DNA from: Deltaproteobacteria bacterium
GTDB lineage: Bacteria; Desulfobacterota; Desulfobacteria; Desulfobacterales; Desulfatibacillaceae
Direction of reading: 5' to 3'
DNA: 8,629 nt
Assembly: GCA_019308705.1 (NCBI GenBank)
Contig: JAFDHW010000082.1
Span: 1-8,629 of the forward strand
This document shows, piece after piece, positions 6,243 to 8,629 of the stretch (position 1 is its first letter; each line of letters opens with the position of its first letter). The notes below the pieces were generated by a model, which was not told the DNA's origin, ran no database searches, and was given only the letters and a program-made list of their open reading frames with translations. The position numbers were made by a program, and so were the translations under genes.

Positions 6243-7037
6243 ATGATACACAAAGAAGAAGGCAACCTCCCCCGCTACGGAATGGTCATCGACCTGGACA
6301 AGTGCACGGGCTGCGGGGCCTGCATGGTGGCCTGCCAGTCGGAAAACAACGTGCCGTTCAAGGAGAACGAGACCAACAAGCTGGATTCCATTACGTGGAT
6401 GAGGATCTTCAAGGTCTCCAACGGCGAGCCGTTTCCCGGCACGGAAATGGTGTACCTGCCCCGGCCCTGCCAGCACTGCGAGGGGCAGCACCCGGGCCAT
6501 CCGCCCTGCACCTCGGTGTGCCCGGCCACGGCCACGGACTACGACCACGCCACGGGCGTGGTGAGCCAGATCTACACCAGGTGCTTCGGCTGCCGGTACT
6601 GCATGACCGCCTGCCCCTACCTGGTGCGCTACTTCAACTGGTGGGACCCGCATTTTCCCGCGGACACGGAAAAGTACCTGTCCCCGGACGTGTCCGTGCG
6701 CATGAGGGGCGTGGTGGAGAAGTGCTCCTTCTGCTTCCACCGCTTTCAGCGCGCCATGGACAAAGCCTACTACGAGGGCAGGAAGGAACTGGAGGAGATG
6801 GAATACCAGACCGCCTGCACCCAGGCCTGCCCGGCCGGGGCCATTACCTTCGGCGACCTGAACAACCCGCACCACCAGGTCCACAAGCTGAAGGACAGCC
6901 CCCGGGCCTTCCGCCTTTTGGAGAAGCTGGGCACCAATCCCAAGGTCTACTACCTATCCAGCAAGAAATGGGTCCGCAAGGCCTGTGACAACGAGATGGG
7001 CAAGGAACACAACAAGTACCGCCCCAAGCGGAAATAG
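6243..7037 (+). CDS. qrcC: Menaquinone reductase, iron-sulfur subunit QrcC
   Basis: This 264-residue ferredoxin-like subunit belongs to the DmsB/NrfC/PsrB group. Sixteen cysteines form four sets: C21-24-27-31, C76-79-89-93, C114-117-120-124 and C161-164-192-196, with a Pro after the last Cys of three of them. Pairing follows the usual crossed ferredoxin rule, so four cubane sites are possible. C248 is extra. There is no signal peptide. Its predicted periplasmic site implies export with the Tat-bearing QrcB. It should carry electrons from QrcA towards the quinone site in QrcD. The gene starts 19 nt after qrcB with AAGGCGAGG as ribosome binding site. The very basic C-terminal tail (KYRPKRK) is unremarkable in function as far as can be seen. 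Confidence 0.94.
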   Translation: MIHKEEGNLPRYGMVIDLDKCTGCGACMVACQSENNVPFKENETNKLDSITWMRIFKVSNGEPFPGTEMVYLPRPCQHCEGQHPGHPPCTSVCPATATDYDHATGVVSQIYTRCFGCRYCMTACPYLVRYFNWWDPHFPADTEKYLSPDVSVRMRGVVEKCSFCFHRFQRAMDKAYYEGRKELEEMEYQTACTQACPAGAITFGDLNNPHHQVHKLKDSPRAFRLLEKLGTNPKVYYLSSKKWVRKACDNEMGKEHNKYRPKRK

Positions 7038-7043
7038 TCCCAA

Positions 7044-7062
7044 CGCGGCCGCCTGTGCCGCG
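7044..7062 (+). repeat. GC-only hairpin between qrcC and qrcD
   Basis: CGCGGC (7044-7049) pairs with GCCGCG (7057-7062) across a 7-nt loop, starting 6 nt after the qrcC stop. The 48-nt gap is the widest between the qrc genes. There is no T-run, so it is not an intrinsic terminator; it could be a stability or processing element, or chance in GC-rich DNA. Confidence 0.3.
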
Positions 7063-7071
7063 GACCCTGGC

Positions 7072-7077
7072 AAGGAG
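7072..7077 (+). promoter_or_regulatory. Ribosome binding site that fixes the qrcD start
   Basis: AAGGAG lies 8 nt before ATG 7086. The upstream in-frame GTG at 7077 overlaps this site and has no ribosome binding site of its own, so ATG 7086 is preferred. Confidence 0.75.
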
Positions 7078-7085
7078 TGGCTCTC

Positions 7086-8354
7086 ATGCAATCGGTTTGG
7101 GAAAAGATAAAATCCCTGGACGCGGCCCTGCAGCCCGAAGGGGTGCAGCGCGCGCCCCTGTGGAAGTTCCTCCTGTGGCTCGGCGCCTTTGGGGCGGTCC
7201 TGTTGTGGGGCGCGTACGCCGCCTTTCTGTGCTGGTACAAGGGGCTGAACCAGACGAACATGAACGACGCCTACGGGTTCGCCCTGTGGATCTGGGCGGA
7301 CCTTGCGGTCATCGCCCTGGGCGGCGGCGCGTTCTTCACCGGGTTTCTGCGCTACATCGCGGGCAAGAAGCCGCTGGCCAACATCATCAACTACGCCGTG
7401 TTGATCGGGTTCATCTGCTACAGCTCGGCGCTGTTGATCCTGGGGATCGACGTGGGGCAGCCGCTTCGCGGCTGGTTCATCTTCTGGCACGCCAACGTGC
7501 ACTCCATGCTCACCGAGGTGGCCTTCTGCCTGTCGTGCTACTTCGCGGTGCTGTGCATCGAGTACCTTCCCCTGGTGCTGGAGAACCGGCAGCTGGACCG
7601 GGTGCCCTTCATCCACAACCTGTCGCACAACTTCCACGAGACCATGGCCGTGTTCGCGGCCACGGGCGCGTTTTTGAGCTTCTTCCACCAGGGCTCTTTG
7701 GGCGGGGTGTCCGGCGTGCTCTACTCCCGGCCCTTCGGCATCCGCGAGGGCGTGTTCATCTGGCCCTGGACCTTCTTCTTGTTCACCTGGTCCGCCGCGG
7801 CCTACGGCCCTTCCTTCACCCTCATGCTCACCAAGATCACCGAGGGAATCACCAGGAAGAAGCTTGTCTCCGACCAGGTGGTGGACCTGTTGGCCAAGAT
7901 CTCCGGGTGGATGATCTTGACCTACCTTATCGCCAAGGTGGCGGACACCGTGTACTGGGCCCTGGTCACCGCGCCGGAAAAAGGCTTCGCCTTCATGGAC
8001 TTCTACAACGGCGAGGGAACGGCCTACGGCCTGTGGATCCTCGTCCTGGAGCTGATCATCGGCGGGCTGATCCCCGCGGTCATCCTGGTCATCCCCAAGC
8101 TGAGGCAGAACAAGGCGCTTTTGATCGTGGCGGTGGTCCTGGCCGTTGTCGGGGTTTCCATCAACCGGTGGGTCATGATCCTGCAGATGCTGGCCGTGCC
8201 CCTGTACCCGTTCGAAAGCTGGTACCAGTACTTCCCCAGCTGGCAGGAAGTCGCCACCACGATCCTGCCCGTGGCCTACGGCGTGCTGTTGATCTCCCTG
8301 TCCCACCGGTATCTGCCGGTGTTCCCCCAGGAACGCGAATTAAACCCGGCATAG
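7086..8354 (+). CDS. qrcD: Menaquinone reductase, integral membrane subunit QrcD (NrfD/PsrC family)
   Basis: With the ATG at 7086 the product has 422 residues and about ten hydrophobic spans (roughly 27-50, 63-90, 101-120, 137-160, 184-203, 225-245, 268-290, 315-337, 343-366 and 390-408). This is the plan of the ten-span NrfD/PsrC/ActC proteins that hold the quinone site next to an iron-sulfur partner. Conserved-looking features are GGGAFFTGFLRY (79-90), WHANVHSMLTEV (134-145) and HNLSHNFHETMAVF (177-190), whose polar residues within or near membrane spans are likely quinone or proton-path positions. No cofactor motif is present, as usual in the family. It reduces menaquinone with electrons delivered through QrcA and QrcC. 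A GTG at 7077 in frame would add three residues but overlaps the ribosome binding site. A small gene follows 17 nt later. Confidence 0.94.
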   Translation: MQSVWEKIKSLDAALQPEGVQRAPLWKFLLWLGAFGAVLLWGAYAAFLCWYKGLNQTNMNDAYGFALWIWADLAVIALGGGAFFTGFLRYIAGKKPLANIINYAVLIGFICYSSALLILGIDVGQPLRGWFIFWHANVHSMLTEVAFCLSCYFAVLCIEYLPLVLENRQLDRVPFIHNLSHNFHETMAVFAATGAFLSFFHQGSLGGVSGVLYSRPFGIREGVFIWPWTFFLFTWSAAAYGPSFTLMLTKITEGITRKKLVSDQVVDLLAKISGWMILTYLIAKVADTVYWALVTAPEKGFAFMDFYNGEGTAYGLWILVLELIIGGLIPAVILVIPKLRQNKALLIVAVVLAVVGVSINRWVMILQMLAVPLYPFESWYQYFPSWQEVATTILPVAYGVLLISLSHRYLPVFPQERELNPA

Positions 8355-8360
8355 CCGGAT

Positions 8361-8368
8361 AAGGAGGA
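8361..8368 (+). promoter_or_regulatory. Strong Shine-Dalgarno of the small membrane protein gene
   Basis: AAGGAGGA, close to the full anti-16S complement, stands 3 nt before ATG 8372 (six or so from the core GGAGG). It is the strongest ribosome binding site in the window and is the main support for translation of the short frame behind it. Confidence 0.75.
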
Positions 8369-8371
8369 CGC

Positions 8372-8536
8372 ATGTTTCCCTTCATCTACGAATGGGCCTG
8401 GGACATGTCCCACATGGTGTTCATGGGCGGCCTGTACTACGCTTTGGGTATCATCGGCGCGGGGCTGACCTTCGTGTTCCTCAAGTCCCTGGTGGACACC
8501 TTCCAGGGCAAGGGCCCGGGCGAAGGCCACCACTAG
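8372..8536 (+). CDS. Small single-span membrane protein, probable last gene of the qrc operon
   Basis: This 54-codon frame begins MFPFIYEWAWDMSHM, has one hydrophobic span at about 15-38 (MVFMGGLYYALGIIGAGLTF plus a few residues) and ends in a Gly-rich, His-ended tail (KGPGEGHH). A very strong Shine-Dalgarno precedes the ATG, and the gap to qrcD is 17 nt with no terminator or promoter between them. Codon use is GC-rich at third positions like its neighbours. The aromatic amphipathic N-terminus next to one span resembles accessory small subunits of respiratory membrane complexes. I cannot assign a family. A role in assembly or stability of Qrc is inferred from position only. It is easily missed by gene callers because of its length. 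Confidence 0.75.
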   Translation: MFPFIYEWAWDMSHMVFMGGLYYALGIIGAGLTFVFLKSLVDTFQGKGPGEGHH

Positions 8537-8629
8537 CCCGGATTATTCATGAGCAATTTTGCCCGAGATCGAATTTTTCTTTAGTTTCAATCCGTTGGAG
8601 CTGTTTTTTGGGTCTTGCGCCAAAGACAG
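8537..8629. other. AT-richer intergenic DNA at the right edge with an imperfect inverted repeat
   Basis: Base composition changes sharply after 8540 (runs such as GAATTTTTCTTTAGTTT), marking the end of the coding block. CTGTTTTTTGG (8601-8611) can pair with CCAAAGACAG (8620-8629) except for one mismatched or bulged position, around an 8-nt loop. It may be part of a terminator or a regulatory site, but the window stops exactly at its end. No gene is seen here; the only ATG frame (8550) has eleven codons. Confidence 0.3.

Noticed and set aside
6954..8306. A 450-codon minus-strand frame opposite qrcD
   Set aside because: It is a low-complexity Gln/Asp/His/Gly-rich translation antisense to a clear ten-span membrane protein, with no ribosome binding site or family similarity.
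1..8629. CRISPR arrays, insertion sequences, tRNA or rRNA genes, attachment sites
   Set aside because: No regularly spaced repeats, transposase motifs, terminal inverted repeats with target duplications, or RNA-gene signatures were found on either strand.

Overview
The window looks like chromosomal DNA from a GC-rich, sulfate-reducing member of the Desulfobacterota (the former Deltaproteobacteria). The main reason is a complete qrcABCD operon. Qrc is the quinone reductase complex that feeds electrons from periplasmic hydrogenases and formate dehydrogenases, via cytochrome c3, into the menaquinone pool used for sulfate respiration. The order or genus cannot be fixed from this sequence alone.

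Layout. (1) 1-340, minus strand: the N-terminal 113 residues of an ABC-2 type ATPase that runs off the left edge. (2) 341-621: a divergent intergenic region with a candidate minus-strand promoter, a perfect 14-bp palindrome, a weak orphan terminator-like hairpin and a good plus-strand sigma-70-type promoter. (3) 622-2856, plus strand: resB and ccsB (ResC/CcsA type), the membrane haem-delivery and ligation pair of System II cytochrome c maturation. They are closed by a strong intrinsic terminator at 2864-2897. (4) 2898-3184: a promoter followed by a leader of about 150 nt that can fold into several stem-loops. (5) 3185-8354, plus strand: qrcA (multihaem cytochrome c), qrcB (molybdopterin-oxidoreductase-like subunit), qrcC (four-cluster iron-sulfur subunit) and qrcD (NrfD/PsrC-type membrane subunit). 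(6) 8372-8536: a 54-codon gene for a single-span membrane protein with a near-perfect Shine-Dalgarno, probably the last gene of the qrc operon. (7) 8537-8629: AT-richer DNA with no gene recognised and an imperfect inverted repeat at the right edge.

How the genes fit together. ResB and CcsB attach haem to CXXCH motifs on the periplasmic face, and the next transcription unit encodes a membrane-anchored multihaem cytochrome that needs this. In the Qrc complex, electrons should enter through QrcA, pass along the iron-sulfur clusters of QrcC (held against QrcB on the periplasmic side) and reduce menaquinone at QrcD. QrcB carries the Tat signal and probably exports the leaderless QrcC with it. QrcB keeps the fold of the molybdenum enzymes but seems to lack a metal-ligand residue, as expected for the Qrc / alternative complex III family.

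No wholly new system is evident. The most interesting less-described items are the small membrane protein after qrcD, the haem count of QrcA, the structured qrc leader and the palindrome in front of the ABC gene.
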